A DNA stretch of 64,000 nucleotides from Acidobacteriota bacterium (GTDB taxonomy: Bacteria > Acidobacteriota > Terriglobia > Bryobacterales > Bryobacteraceae): positions 62,001-126,000 of the forward strand of contig JAFKEE010000032.1 of assembly GCA_017307505.1 (NCBI GenBank). The letters are read 5' to 3'. The position numbers and the translations under genes were made by a program. Positions within the stretch are counted from its first letter, which is position 1. Every line of letters starts with the position of its first letter. The notes beneath the pieces are model-generated. The model ran no database searches, was not told the DNA's origin, and saw only the letters and a program-made list of their open reading frames with translations. Below are positions 1-9,021 of the stretch, piece by piece.

Positions 1-2
1 CG

Positions 3-512
3 AAGTTCCGCCACGAACCGTCAACGGTGCAGAAGTTCGTGGAAGGCCAGAACCTGGACATCCGGCAGTTCCTGCAGAAGTACGAGATGCCAATCGAAGG
101 CCAGCGCCACCGGCTGCATACGTACCGTCAAAGCGTGCTGGAGGGCGAATCGACCTGTGCCTCGGAGCTGGAGAGACTCGTCACGCTGCGGACGATCGAC
201 GACCTGTGGGCGGACTACCTGGCGCGCGTAGCCGATTTTCGGACCGGGGTCCACTGGATTTCGTGGGGCGGCAAGGATCCGCACCAGGAGTACCTGCGCA
301 CTGTGCACCAGTGGTTTGAAGAGCTGGAAGAGAACCTCCCGGTAGAGATCGAGGCCCGGCTGCGGGCGGCCGAAGAGGCGGGCGGAATCGAACCCACGGA
401 ACGCGGGGCGGTCTGGACGTATACAACCACGGACCAGCCGTTCGGGACCTGGAGCGAGCGCGTCGTGAAGGGTCTGCGGCGGATGTTCAGCGAGCGCCAC
501 GGCGGCGCATAG
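3..512 (+). CDS. SecA-like preprotein translocase ATPase, C-terminal part
   Basis: The frame is open from the left edge, so the start and the ATPase motor lie outside the window; 169 codons remain. The segment VEGQNLDIRQFLQKYE followed by a basic stretch resembles the SecA helical wing/scaffold (VEGQNLEIR...KY...EQR). The later stretch with LRTIDDLWADYL and KDPHQEYLR matches the SecA helical scaffold (DxxWxxHL, GxKDPxxEY). SecA drives Sec-dependent export at the inner membrane. The tail lacks the zinc-binding Cys motif of canonical SecA, and several scaffold residues diverge. An accessory SecA-like protein is therefore as likely as the housekeeping one. The family call is fairly secure; the paralogue is not. 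Confidence 0.7.
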   Translation, partial: KFRHEPSTVQKFVEGQNLDIRQFLQKYEMPIEGQRHRLHTYRQSVLEGESTCASELERLVTLRTIDDLWADYLARVADFRTGVHWISWGGKDPHQEYLRTVHQWFEELEENLPVEIEARLRAAEEAGGIEPTERGAVWTYTTTDQPFGTWSERVVKGLRRMFSERHGGA

Positions 513-513
513 A

Positions 514-1791
514 CTACGGCGCCGCCAGCGGGATGTGGATCATTTCGAATTTGCCGCGCAGCGGCGCCAGCGCGCCATCCTCGCCATAGACCTTCACCGC
601 CCACTCGTTGGCTGACTTGTGCCAGTCCTGCATCTGGGCCACTGACTTCCCTCCGGCTTCGAACATCTTGGCCTCCGGCACGTACTGTGTGAGATAGACC
701 TGCGCTTTGTCGGGGGTGATGGTCTCCAGATGGTAGTGCGGGCGTTCGCCCCAGGCGATGCGTTCATCGGACCATTTGCCCGTTACGGGATCCTGCTTGA
801 TGCGGAACGGGCCGTCGCGCCGGTTGGCCGGCGGCGGAACGTGACCTTCGGGATCGATGCGCACACATTCGACCATGCCGTTGCCGCGATCGCGCATCCA
901 TATCTCACTCTGGAAATCGGTATACGTGCCTCCGCCCGGCTTGGCCTCACCCGGCCTGCGCACGGAGGCTTTCTTGGTGAAGCCATTGGCCTTGAGCCAG
1001 CCCTGGAGCTCTGACACGGTGTGGCGGTAGAAACTGGGCATGTCGCCGAAGGGCTTGGCCGCGGCGGCCGCTTTGGCCTTCACTTCCTTCACCGCCCCTT
1101 CGGGCGTTTCGGCGATGCCCTCGGTGACGGTGGCTTTGGCCAGGCCGTTTTTGTACTTGGCCTCCAGGGGCTTCAAGTTCTTGACGATGTAGGATTCCAG
1201 CCCTTTGCAGAGTTCGCTCAGGCGGCTGCTGAAGATCTTCATGCGCTCTTCGGCGGGACGCCGGGTGAGTACGATGATCAGGGCCATCACCAGGGCACCG
1301 AAGAACTTGCCGATCCCTTCGGCCAGGTGGCGGGCCGCCCAGTCGATGCGGATGGTGTAGTAGGGGTTGCCGAAGTCGCCGGAATTCCAGGCGCACTCAA
1401 TACCCACATAGAAGTGATAGCCGATGGTTCCGAGCTCAGAGCCGATGTAGGCAATCAGCAACCCGACACCCAGAACGTTGAGGAATCCCGTGGCGATCAG
1501 ATTCCCCAGGGCACGTCCGGCAGCGGCGCCGGGTACGGCTCCTGCACCTCCGGCGAGCGACCCGAGCGCCCCGCCGATGGCGGCTCCGGCAACATTGCCG
1601 ATGATGATCACCATCGCCGCACCCAGCACCATGGTGATGACTCCGCCGACGAGACCGGCAAAGTCCTGGGTGGTGTGTTTGACGATAGCGTCCATGACAT
1701 ACCGGCCCTGCGCCCGGTTCCAGGCGTCGACCAGACAGTCTTTTCGCTTTACGAGTTCATCCGAGGAGAGTCCAAGCCAGGAGATCGCCAT
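514..1791 (-). CDS. orphan glycine-zipper protein with effector/toxin-like architecture
   Basis: This 425-residue protein is not assigned with confidence. Residues ~45-125 are a hydrophobic glycine/alanine-rich block (GNVAGAAIGGALGSLAGG) that would form a glycine zipper or membrane-inserting hairpin, with a further hydrophobic helix near 165-180. A lysine-rich linker follows. The C-terminal ~150 residues look like a separate globular domain containing VRIDPEGH and RPHYHLET, with paired histidines of the kind seen in polymorphic-toxin nucleases. The layout resembles the glycine-zipper (DUF6861-type) proteins linked to contact or type VI secretion. No secretion gene or small immunity gene adjoins it. 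The stop is one base from the stop of the SecA-like gene on the other strand. Function is inference. Confidence 0.55.
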   Translation of the reverse strand: MAISWLGLSSDELVKRKDCLVDAWNRAQGRYVMDAIVKHTTQDFAGLVGGVITMVLGAAMVIIIGNVAGAAIGGALGSLAGGAGAVPGAAAGRALGNLIATGFLNVLGVGLLIAYIGSELGTIGYHFYVGIECAWNSGDFGNPYYTIRIDWAARHLAEGIGKFFGALVMALIIVLTRRPAEERMKIFSSRLSELCKGLESYIVKNLKPLEAKYKNGLAKATVTEGIAETPEGAVKEVKAKAAAAAKPFGDMPSFYRHTVSELQGWLKANGFTKKASVRRPGEAKPGGGTYTDFQSEIWMRDRGNGMVECVRIDPEGHVPPPANRRDGPFRIKQDPVTGKWSDERIAWGERPHYHLETITPDKAQVYLTQYVPEAKMFEAGGKSVAQMQDWHKSANEWAVKVYGEDGALAPLRGKFEMIHIPLAAP

Positions 1792-1876
1792 TTCCGACAG
1801 TTCCTGTCTAGATCGCGGAGAATCCGTACCGGATCACTCACAAGCCGGCAAGAAAAGTCAGAATCCCTTCCAACGC

Positions 1877-1911
1877 AAAACGGCCCGGAGCAGGTTGCGC
1901 TCCGGGCCGTT
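1877..1911 (-). terminator. intrinsic terminator of gyrA
   Basis: A perfect 13-bp stem (AACGGCCCGGAGC and its complement) with a 7-nt loop lies 18 nt past the gyrA stop. It is followed on the minus strand by TTTT. This is a standard Rho-independent terminator. Confidence 0.88.
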
Positions 1912-1928
1912 CCGATTGAGTTTCCAGC

Positions 1929-4562
1929 TTACTGCAAGGGCAGGTCGGCCTGGCCGTTGTCGGCCACTTCCTCGCCGTCCACCTGTTCGGCTTCCTGCAC
2001 GGCGCAGGCGGCCGCCACGGCGTCGGTGGCCTCCATCGAAACCAGCTTCACGCCGGAGGCGGAGCGGCCGGTCTTGCGGATGGACTCCGCTTCGGTGCGG
2101 AGGATCTTGCCGTCGCGGGTGATCAGGATGACGTCCGTGTCTTCCTTCACTTCCAGGACAGCCAGGACGCGGCCGGTCTTGCCGGTGAGCTTCATGTTGA
2201 TGACGCCCCGTCCGGCGCGGCCCTGCAGGCGGTATTCGCTGATCTTGGTCCGCTTGCCAAAGCCGAGGTCGGAGACCGAGAGCATCAGGCTCTCTTCCGT
2301 CACGACTTCCATGCCGATGATGTAATCGCCCAGATCCAGGCGCATGGAGGTGACGCCGGCGGCCGGACGGCCCATGGCGCGGACATCGTTCTCGTCGAAC
2401 TTGATGGCCATGCCTTCGTGGGTGGCGATGAAGATCAGGTCATTACCGGTAGAGATGCGGGCGCTGATGAGTTCGTCTTCGTCCTTCAGGCCGATGGCAA
2501 TGATGCCGCGGGCCATCGGGTTGTCGAACACCGTGAGTTCGCACTTCTTGATGACGCCATTCTTGGTCGCCATCACGACGTAACGGTCCGGCGTGAACTC
2601 CTTGACGGCAAGGAATGTGCGAACGGTCTCATCTTCCTGCAGGCTGATGAGTCCGTTGATGTTCTTGCCCTTGGAGGCGGCGCCGGCATCAGGAATGTTG
2701 TAGACCTTCAGCCAGTAGAGCCGGCCCATCGAGGTGAAGATGAGCAGGTAACTGTGCGTGTTGGCCACCATCAGGTGCTCCACCACGTCTTCCGTACGGG
2801 TGGCCATACCGATGCGGCCCTTGCCGCCGCGGGTCTGGCGCCTGTAGGTATCGAGGGAAGTCCGTTTCAGGTAGCCGCCCCGGGTGACGGTGACCACGAC
2901 GTCTTCCGGTTTGATCAGGTCTTCGAGGCTGATCTCCCCCTCGTCCTCGACGATGGCGGTACGGCGGGCGTCGCCGAAGTCCTTCTGGACTTCCTTGAGT
3001 TCCTTGATGATGACGCCGCGCAGAACCTTGTCGGAGCCCAGGATCTCGAGGTACCCGGCGATGAGCCGCTGAATCTCAGCCAGTTCGTCGAGAATCTTCT
3101 GCTGCTCCATGCCGGTGAGGCGCTGGAGCTGCAATTCGATGATGGCCTGGGCCTGCTTCTCGGAGAAGTCGAAGCGGGAGATGGCCTCGCCATTGAACGC
3201 GATGGTCGGGGACCACTTGGCGACCACTTCCTGCAGGCGGGGGTTCTCGGGGAACTCCATCTGGCCCATGAGGGCTTCGCGGGCTTCCCGCGGGTTGCGG
3301 GAGGCGCGGACGGTCTCGATGACCGCGTCCAGATTCTGCAGGGCCTTCTGGAAGCCGAGCAAGATGTGTTCGCGTTCGCGAGCCTTGCGAAGCAGGAATT
3401 CCGTACGCCGCCGGACGACTTCGACGCGGTGGTCGATAAAGCGCTTCAGGCAGTCGATGATGCCGAGTTCGCGCGGCTGGCCGTTGACGATAGAGAGCAG
3501 AATGACGCCGAAGCTCACCTGCATCTGGGTCAACTTGTAGAGATTGTTGAGGACGATGTCCGTCTGCTCGTTGCGCTTGAGCTCGATGACGACGCGCATG
3601 CCGTCGCGGTCGCTCTCGTCGCGGACGTCGGAGATGCCTTCCAGACGCTTCTCGTTGACCAACTGGGCGATCTGCTCGACCAGCTTGGCTTTGTTCACCT
3701 GGAAGGGGAGTTCGGTAATGATGATCGCATCGCGATCCTTGCCGAACTTCTCCATGCTGACCTTGGCGCGGATCTTGAGGGAGCCGCGGCCGCGGGTGAA
3801 GTAGTCGAGAATGCCCTGGCGGCCCAACAGGATGCCGCCGGTGGGGAAGTCGGGACCGGGCACGAGTTCCATGATCCGGCTGAGCGGCGTGTGAGGATCC
3901 TGGACCAGCTCAATCGTGGCGTTGACGATCTCGGTGAGGTTGTGCGGCGGGATGCGGGTCGCCATGCCGACGGCGATGCCCTCACTCCCGTTCAGGAGCA
4001 GATTCGGGACGCGGGTGGGCAGGACCTCGGGCTCCTGCATCGTGTCGTCATAGTTGGAGCGGAAATCGACCGTTTCTTTGTCGAGATCCTCCAGTATGAC
4101 GGCGGCGATCTTCGAGAGACGGGCCTCGGTGTACCGCATGGCCGCCGGCGGGTCGGCGTCGACCGAGCCGAAGTTCCCCTGGCCATCGACCAGGGGGTAG
4201 CGCATGGAGAACGGCTGCGCCATACGTACCAAGGCGTCGTACACAGATGTGTCGCCGTGCGGGTGGAACTTGCCGAGAACGTCGCCGACGATGCGCGCGC
4301 ACTTCTTGGTGGGCCGGTTGTAGGTTAGGCCCATCTCGCTCATACCAAACAGGATGCGGCGATGGACAGGCTTCAGCCCGTCGCGCACATCGGGCAGGGC
4401 GCGGCCGATGATCACCGACATCGAATAGTCGAGATACGAGCGGCGCATCTCGTCTTCGATGTTGATGGGCGTGATGTTCTTGCGATCGCCCAGGGGCAGT
4501 TGGATGCCACCCCCGGACGGCGGTGGCGCTTGCGGATCGTCAGGGTTCTGCGGATTCGGCAT
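1929..4562 (-). CDS. gyrA: DNA gyrase subunit A
   Basis: The A subunit of type II topoisomerase introduces negative supercoils together with GyrB. Its 877 residues match the family length. The winged-helix/tower core carries the catalytic Tyr144 in AAMRYTE. The quinolone-resistance region is [13 protein letters not shown], where T105 aligns with E. coli Ser83 and D109 with Asp87. A six-bladed C-terminal domain follows, with repeated GxGxxRxS-like strands. The GyrA box reads QTRGGKG instead of the usual Q(R/K)RGG(R/K)G. The N-terminus has a Pro/Gly-rich extension of ~25 residues, and the C-terminus a short acidic tail. It is divergent from the SRPBCC gene, with 49 bp between them. gyrB is not in the window. 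Confidence 0.97.
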   Translation of the reverse strand: MPNPQNPDDPQAPPPSGGGIQLPLGDRKNITPINIEDEMRRSYLDYSMSVIIGRALPDVRDGLKPVHRRILFGMSEMGLTYNRPTKKCARIVGDVLGKFHPHGDTSVYDALVRMAQPFSMRYPLVDGQGNFGSVDADPPAAMRYTEARLSKIAAVILEDLDKETVDFRSNYDDTMQEPEVLPTRVPNLLLNGSEGIAVGMATRIPPHNLTEIVNATIELVQDPHTPLSRIMELVPGPDFPTGGILLGRQGILDYFTRGRGSLKIRAKVSMEKFGKDRDAIIITELPFQVNKAKLVEQIAQLVNEKRLEGISDVRDESDRDGMRVVIELKRNEQTDIVLNNLYKLTQMQVSFGVILLSIVNGQPRELGIIDCLKRFIDHRVEVVRRRTEFLLRKAREREHILLGFQKALQNLDAVIETVRASRNPREAREALMGQMEFPENPRLQEVVAKWSPTIAFNGEAISRFDFSEKQAQAIIELQLQRLTGMEQQKILDELAEIQRLIAGYLEILGSDKVLRGVIIKELKEVQKDFGDARRTAIVEDEGEISLEDLIKPEDVVVTVTRGGYLKRTSLDTYRRQTRGGKGRIGMATRTEDVVEHLMVANTHSYLLIFTSMGRLYWLKVYNIPDAGAASKGKNINGLISLQEDETVRTFLAVKEFTPDRYVVMATKNGVIKKCELTVFDNPMARGIIAIGLKDEDELISARISTGNDLIFIATHEGMAIKFDENDVRAMGRPAAGVTSMRLDLGDYIIGMEVVTEESLMLSVSDLGFGKRTKISEYRLQGRAGRGVINMKLTGKTGRVLAVLEVKEDTDVILITRDGKILRTEAESIRKTGRSASGVKLVSMEATDAVAAACAVQEAEQVDGEEVADNGQADLPLQ

Positions 4563-4611
4563 GGATCAAGTATCATTTTAGCAAAGCCGTTGAAAGATCG
4601 GGCCTTACCTT

Positions 4612-5346
4612 ATGCAACCAGCGACAAAAACCTATGCTGTGCACGCATCTGTCCTGAGCGGCGTCTCCTGCCACCGGCTGTGGAGCGCGTGGGCCGATCC
4701 TGAGCTTCTACAACAGTGGTTTTGCGACCACGCCTGGGGCGAGATTCAGCTGGGCGGCAACTACTATTGGAAGTTCAACGAGTTCGACGTCCAGGTGCAC
4801 CTGCGGATCACGGAACTGATCCCGGAAGTGCGTATGACGCTCGACTCACAGGGCGGGTCGGTGGAATTCCGCCTGGAGGCCGAAGGCCACGGCAGCCGCA
4901 TGAGCGTGAAGCAGCAGTGGCCGGCCGAACAGGCTCCGCCGTCGGAGGCGCTGGCCGATGTGCGTTCCGGCTGGCTGATGTCGATGGCCCTCATGCGGCA
5001 TTATGCCGAGAACTACTTTGAGCAGTCGAAGCAGACACTGATGGTGCGGCGGCCGTGGCCGGGGTCGTTTGCAAAAGTCCTGCCTTTTTATCAGGATCCG
5101 CGCGAATTGAAGCGCTGGCTGAAGGTCTCTGAGAGGCCGCGGGAGATCCTGGCCGATACGGGCCAGGAGGTCTGCTACCGCTGGGATCCGGCCGGCGGAG
5201 TGCTGGAGTGCAAGGCCTTCCATTGGGCCGGCGCGCAGGAATTAGCCCTGCGCGTGACTTCGTGGAGCACGGATTACGACATTTCCCTGCTGAAACCGCA
5301 GCTGGAAGAATCGCTCGACCAGCTTCAAAGCCTGTTGATATCCTGA
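4612..5346 (+). CDS. SRPBCC (AHSA1/START-like) domain protein
   Basis: The 244 residues begin with the typical AHSA1 helix-grip start (VHASVLSGVSCHRLWSAWADPELLQQWF), followed by GGNYYWKF and a strand-rich stretch. Proteins of this fold bind hydrophobic ligands or assist chaperones. The canonical domain is ~140 residues, so the C-terminal 100 residues (from ~140, with PWPGSFAKVLPFY) may be a second degenerate copy or a separate domain. No signal peptide is visible. It ends 10 bp before the glycosyltransferase gene, so the two may be co-transcribed. Substrate unknown. Confidence 0.72.
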   Translation: MQPATKTYAVHASVLSGVSCHRLWSAWADPELLQQWFCDHAWGEIQLGGNYYWKFNEFDVQVHLRITELIPEVRMTLDSQGGSVEFRLEAEGHGSRMSVKQQWPAEQAPPSEALADVRSGWLMSMALMRHYAENYFEQSKQTLMVRRPWPGSFAKVLPFYQDPRELKRWLKVSERPREILADTGQEVCYRWDPAGGVLECKAFHWAGAQELALRVTSWSTDYDISLLKPQLEESLDQLQSLLIS

Positions 5347-5356
5347 AAGCAGCCCC

Positions 5357-6328
5357 ATGCTTTCGATCGTCATCCCGATTCACAATGAAGAGCCAGCGAT
5401 CCTGCGGCTCTACGACGGGCTTACGTCGGTGATGGAAGTCATCAACCGTCCCTACGAACTCATCTTCGTGGACGACGCTTCGAACGATCGCAGTTTCGAT
5501 CTGCTGGCCAATCTGGTGGAGACCGACTCGCGGCTGAAGGTCATCCGGCTGCGGCGCAATTTCGGACAAACAGCGGCTCTTTCGGCCGGCTTTGACGAAG
5601 CGCGCGGTTCGGTGATCATCTCGATGGACGGCGATCTGCAGCACGACCCGGCGGACATGCCGGCCCTGCTGGCGAAGATCGACGAAGGCTACGACATTGC
5701 CAGCGGCTGGCGGAAGCAGCGCAACGACAACCTGGTGATGCGCAAGATTCCCTCGCGGATCGCGAACTGGCTGATGTCCAAAGTCAGCGGCGTGAAGCTG
5801 CACGACTTCGGTACCACCTACAAGGCGTACCGGGCCGAGGTGATCAAGGACGTGAACCTGTACGGGGAACTACACCGGTTCATTCCGGCCCTGGCCAGCG
5901 TCTATGGCGCGCGCATCGCTGAAGTGCCCATCCAGAATCCGCCCCGGACGGGCGGAGCGTCGCACTACGGCATTGGGCGGACGTTCAATGTCATGTTCGA
6001 CATCATCACGATCCGTTTCCTATTGAAATACTTCACGCGGCCGATGCACTTTTTCGGGCGGATTGGCCTGGCCAGCGGGACGGTGGCCAGCGGCATCCTG
6101 TTTTTCCTGCTGGTGAAGAAGCTGCTTGGCCACGAGATCATCATGCAGCACGGCCCGCTGCTGTTCACCGGCGGATTGCTTTTGCTGGTCGGCCTGGTGA
6201 TGTTCACCACCGGATTGCTGGGCGAGATCCTCATGCGCACCTACTTCGAGAGCCAGGGCCGGCGGATCTATGCGATCAGGGAAGTGCGGTCGCAACAGGA
6301 AGCCAAGACCGCAGGCGAAGGCAAGTAG
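5357..6328 (+). CDS. GT2 glycosyltransferase with C-terminal membrane hairpin (DPM1/GtrB-like)
   Basis: The 323-residue protein has a GT-A nucleotide-sugar domain: N-terminal SIVIPIHNEE, the ribose-binding VDDASNDRS, and the DxD-type metal site in SMDGDLQHDP. Two long hydrophobic helices follow near residues 230-255 and 265-295. This is the layout of polyprenyl-phosphate hexose synthases (dolichol-phosphate mannose synthase, GtrB, ArnC), which put a sugar on undecaprenyl phosphate at the inner face of the inner membrane. The RTGGASHYGIGRTF segment is also typical of this group. No flippase or acceptor enzyme adjoins it, so the sugar and final product are unknown. Confidence 0.85.
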   Translation: MLSIVIPIHNEEPAILRLYDGLTSVMEVINRPYELIFVDDASNDRSFDLLANLVETDSRLKVIRLRRNFGQTAALSAGFDEARGSVIISMDGDLQHDPADMPALLAKIDEGYDIASGWRKQRNDNLVMRKIPSRIANWLMSKVSGVKLHDFGTTYKAYRAEVIKDVNLYGELHRFIPALASVYGARIAEVPIQNPPRTGGASHYGIGRTFNVMFDIITIRFLLKYFTRPMHFFGRIGLASGTVASGILFFLLVKKLLGHEIIMQHGPLLFTGGLLLLVGLVMFTTGLLGEILMRTYFESQGRRIYAIREVRSQQEAKTAGEGK

Positions 6329-6447
6329 CACAGCGGCGCGGGTGAAGACGGAGAGCTCCGTCGTGTGTCCAGTACCGGGAACCGTGATCGCCTGGGGACA
6401 GGTGGATAGGTAGGTTCCTGCCCGCCGGCGACCACGGCTCCGATGCC

Positions 6448-7302
6448 TTAGTGAGTGATGGCGCGGCGCCACCGCTCTTCAAACAAACCCGCCATGGCCT
6501 CGGCCAGCCCGGCATGGTCAAACACCACCGCGGTCCACGACGGGCGGGTGATCACCGGGTCGAGCAGCGCCACCAACCCCTGGCCGCTATCAAACAAAGC
6601 CAGCTTCAACGGCAGGGAAAGCACTTCGCGGACTTCGACGCCGACAGACTTGTAGTCCTGCAGGCGGCCACGGTGCTCGTCGTCGAGGGCTCCGGACTCC
6701 ACCAGGATCCGGCTGCGCACACCCCGCGCGGCAGCCTGTTTCACCAGTTGTTCGTCCAGCGGATCGACGGCATAGGGGGGCCGGGAGAACTCGATGAACT
6801 CGCGCTCGACACTGGATAGCATCGAGCGGTAGTGGACGGCGATCTGCGACGGATCGTTCACGATGCGCAGATAGTCGAGAGTCCCGCGGCCGCCTTGCCC
6901 TTCGGCATAGGCGGTTCTGAGGTCCGTGGCCAGGGAGTTGCCATGGCGCCTCTGTTCGTCCAGTTGCTGTTCGAGGTTTTCTTTCTGCCGTTCCAGATAG
7001 GCGGGGATCGCCAGACCGGGTTCGACGGCGGAGAAGAGTTTGGTCTTTTCCTGCACCACTTGCGCGAAGCCCTTTTCGACCAGGCTGTCGAGCACCTCGT
7101 AAATCTTCTGTCTAGGTACGCGCGCGCGCGCAGCGAGCTCCAGCGCCTTGAAGCGCGGATGGCCCACGAGCACTACGTAGGAACGCGCCTCGTAGGCATT
7201 CAGCCCAACCTGCTGAAGCCGGCGCCAGAATTTCTCATAATCAACATCGGCAAGATCGTTTGCCATATCCCCATTCATCCTTAGGTTCATCAGGTATATC
7301 AC
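6448..7302 (-). CDS. TrmB-family transcriptional regulator
   Basis: This is a helix-turn-helix regulator of 284 residues or slightly fewer. Residues ~25-95 form a winged helix (LNAYEARSYVVLVGHPRFKALELAARARVPRQKIYEVLDSL, with the family hallmark ARVPRQKIYEVLDSL). A coiled-coil segment (EKNLEQQLDEQRR) and a phospholipase-D-like effector domain follow. TrmB proteins usually sense sugars or other small ligands. The start is uncertain: GTG at 7302, or ATG at 7278 or 7266; only the later starts have purine-rich sequence in front. It is divergent from the AAA+ gene, with 37 bp between them, and may regulate it. Confidence 0.85.
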   Translation of the reverse strand: MIYLMNLRMNGDMANDLADVDYEKFWRRLQQVGLNAYEARSYVVLVGHPRFKALELAARARVPRQKIYEVLDSLVEKGFAQVVQEKTKLFSAVEPGLAIPAYLERQKENLEQQLDEQRRHGNSLATDLRTAYAEGQGGRGTLDYLRIVNDPSQIAVHYRSMLSSVEREFIEFSRPPYAVDPLDEQLVKQAAARGVRSRILVESGALDDEHRGRLQDYKSVGVEVREVLSLPLKLALFDSGQGLVALLDPVITRPSWTAVVFDHAGLAEAMAGLFEERWRRAITH

Positions 7303-7339
7303 AAGGAAACGCCTGCCGCTGCAACACCCGGGGGAGTTC

Positions 7340-8884
7340 GTGCATCTGATCTACATGGGCGTCAACACCTGGGAACTGCCGCACACCCTCGGCGCGCTGC
7401 GGCGGAGCGAATGGTCGGAGCAGCGCCTCCGCAGCCGAAGCGTCAAAGACGAGTTACGGGAAAACCTCATCTGCAAGCTGAAACAGGGCAAAACCCTGTT
7501 TCCGGGCATTGTGGGCTACGAAGATACGGTGATTCCGCAGGTGGTGAACGCCGTGCTCTCCAGGCACAACTTCATCCTGCTGGGGCTGCGCGGGCAGGCG
7601 AAAACCAAGCTGGTGCGCATGCTCACCTATCTGCTGGACGATGCGATGCCCTACATCGCGGGCTCGGAGATCCGGGATAACCCATACCAACCATTGAGCA
7701 AGATGGGCCGCCAGACGGTGGAGGAGATGGGCGAGGAGACCCCCATCGCGTGGCTGACTCCGGAGCAGCGCTATGTGGAGAAGCTGGCGACGCCCGACGT
7801 CACGATCGCGGACATGATCGGCGACCTGGATCCGATCAAAGCGGCCCGCGCCGGCCAGAACATCAGCGACGAGCTGACAGTCCACTACGGCCTGCTGCCG
7901 CGCGCCAATCGCGGGATCTTCGCCATCAACGAACTGCCCGACCTGGCCGGCAAGATCCAGGTGGGTTTGTTCAACATCCTGCAGGAAGGCGACGTGCAGA
8001 TCAAAGGCTACCCCGTGCGGCTGCCCCTGGATCTGCTGATGGTGTTCACCGCGAATCCGGAAGACTACACGGCCCGCGGCAAGATCATCACGCCGTTGAA
8101 AGACCGCATTGGCAGCGAGATCCGCACGCATTACCCGATGACGGTGGATCAGGGCATCGCCATCACGCACGCGGAGTCGTGGACGAAACGCGAATCGGCC
8201 GTGGCCATCGCCGTGCCCGGCTGGATGCGGGATGTTGTCGAGACACTCGCCTTTGCGGCGCGTGAGGACAAGCGCGTCGACAAGCGCAGCGGCGTGAGCC
8301 AGCGGCTGCCCATCTCGGTGATGGAGAACGTCGTCTCGAATGCGGAACGGCGAGCCCTCATGACCGGTGACCAGGACGCGGTGCCGCGAATCCTTGACCT
8401 CTACGCCGCGCTGCCTTCCATCACGGGCAAGCTGGAACTCGAGTACGAAGGCGAGCTGAAAGGTGGAGACGCGGTCGCCCGGGAGCTGATCAAGGCAGCG
8501 CTGGCGCGTGTCTATAAGAAGCACTTCGAGAACGTGAGCGTGCGGGAAGTCATCCAGCACTTCACGGCAGGTGGAACCCTGAAGTTGAACGAGCTTTCGA
8601 CCTCCGCCGAAGTTGTACGTGCCCTGACGGCCATCCCCGGCCTGCTCGAAAAGACAAAGCACCTCGGGCTGACGGAAAACGAGAGCGACGGAGTGAGAGC
8701 CGCCGCCGGAGAGTTCATCCTCGAAGGGCTCTACGCCCTGAAGCGGATTGGCCGCAGCGAGGAACTGGGCTTCCAGGGAGGCGATGGGCCGATGTCGGAT
8801 CCGCAGGACTGGAATAACAGCGAGGAAGAAGAAGACGATTGGCCGCCGCGCCGGCGCAAGGACAAGAAGCGCAATTACAACTGA
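7340..8884 (+). CDS. AAA+ ATPase of the MoxR/magnesium-chelatase I type
   Basis: The 514-residue ATPase has a Walker A GLRGQAKTK near residue 80, a sensor/Walker B region GIFAINELPDLAGKIQ, and the chelatase-like LLMVFTANPEDYTARGKI. The last ~45 residues are acidic and end in a basic tail. Such ATPases work with a VWA-domain partner to remodel or load metal onto a target protein. That partner is the next gene. The GTG start at 7340 has GGGGGAG just upstream; an ATG five codons later is an alternative. It is not the biosynthetic BchI/ChlI: no chlorophyll genes are near, and the N-terminal region differs. Confidence 0.85.
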   Translation: MHLIYMGVNTWELPHTLGALRRSEWSEQRLRSRSVKDELRENLICKLKQGKTLFPGIVGYEDTVIPQVVNAVLSRHNFILLGLRGQAKTKLVRMLTYLLDDAMPYIAGSEIRDNPYQPLSKMGRQTVEEMGEETPIAWLTPEQRYVEKLATPDVTIADMIGDLDPIKAARAGQNISDELTVHYGLLPRANRGIFAINELPDLAGKIQVGLFNILQEGDVQIKGYPVRLPLDLLMVFTANPEDYTARGKIITPLKDRIGSEIRTHYPMTVDQGIAITHAESWTKRESAVAIAVPGWMRDVVETLAFAAREDKRVDKRSGVSQRLPISVMENVVSNAERRALMTGDQDAVPRILDLYAALPSITGKLELEYEGELKGGDAVARELIKAALARVYKKHFENVSVREVIQHFTAGGTLKLNELSTSAEVVRALTAIPGLLEKTKHLGLTENESDGVRAAAGEFILEGLYALKRIGRSEELGFQGGDGPMSDPQDWNNSEEEEDDWPPRRRKDKKRNYN

Positions 8885-8893
8885 CGAACAAGC

Positions 8894-9012
8894 GATCAGC
8901 TGTCAGCTATTAGCTTTCAGCTGAAGGCTGATCCTGGGAAGCCGCGGGCGTCCCTGGATGGAGTTGGACATGGCCCCGCGCGGAAGCTGATAGCGGACGG
9001 CTGATAGCTGAG
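8894..9012. repeat. imperfect inverted repeat cluster (REP-like)
   Basis: The 137 bp between the AAA+ and VWA genes contains several copies of an AGCTGATAGC/TCAGCTATTAGC-type word in both orientations. The left group is at about 8894-8933 and the right group at about 8984-9012. Left TCAGCTATTAGC matches the complement of the right group at 11 of 12 positions. A GC-rich segment lies between them. This resembles intergenic REP/BIME-type elements; a processing or stabilising hairpin within the operon is another reading. Confidence 0.5.
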
Positions 9013-9021
9013 TGCTACGAC

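Noticed and set aside
2418-4328. Long open frame antisense to gyrA
   Set aside because: It mirrors gyrA codon bias in a high-GC genome, has no domain, and the sense strand is an undoubted gene.
6347-6362. Terminator between the glycosyltransferase and TrmB genes
   Set aside because: The GACGGA/TCCGTC hairpin is short and has no T-run on either strand.
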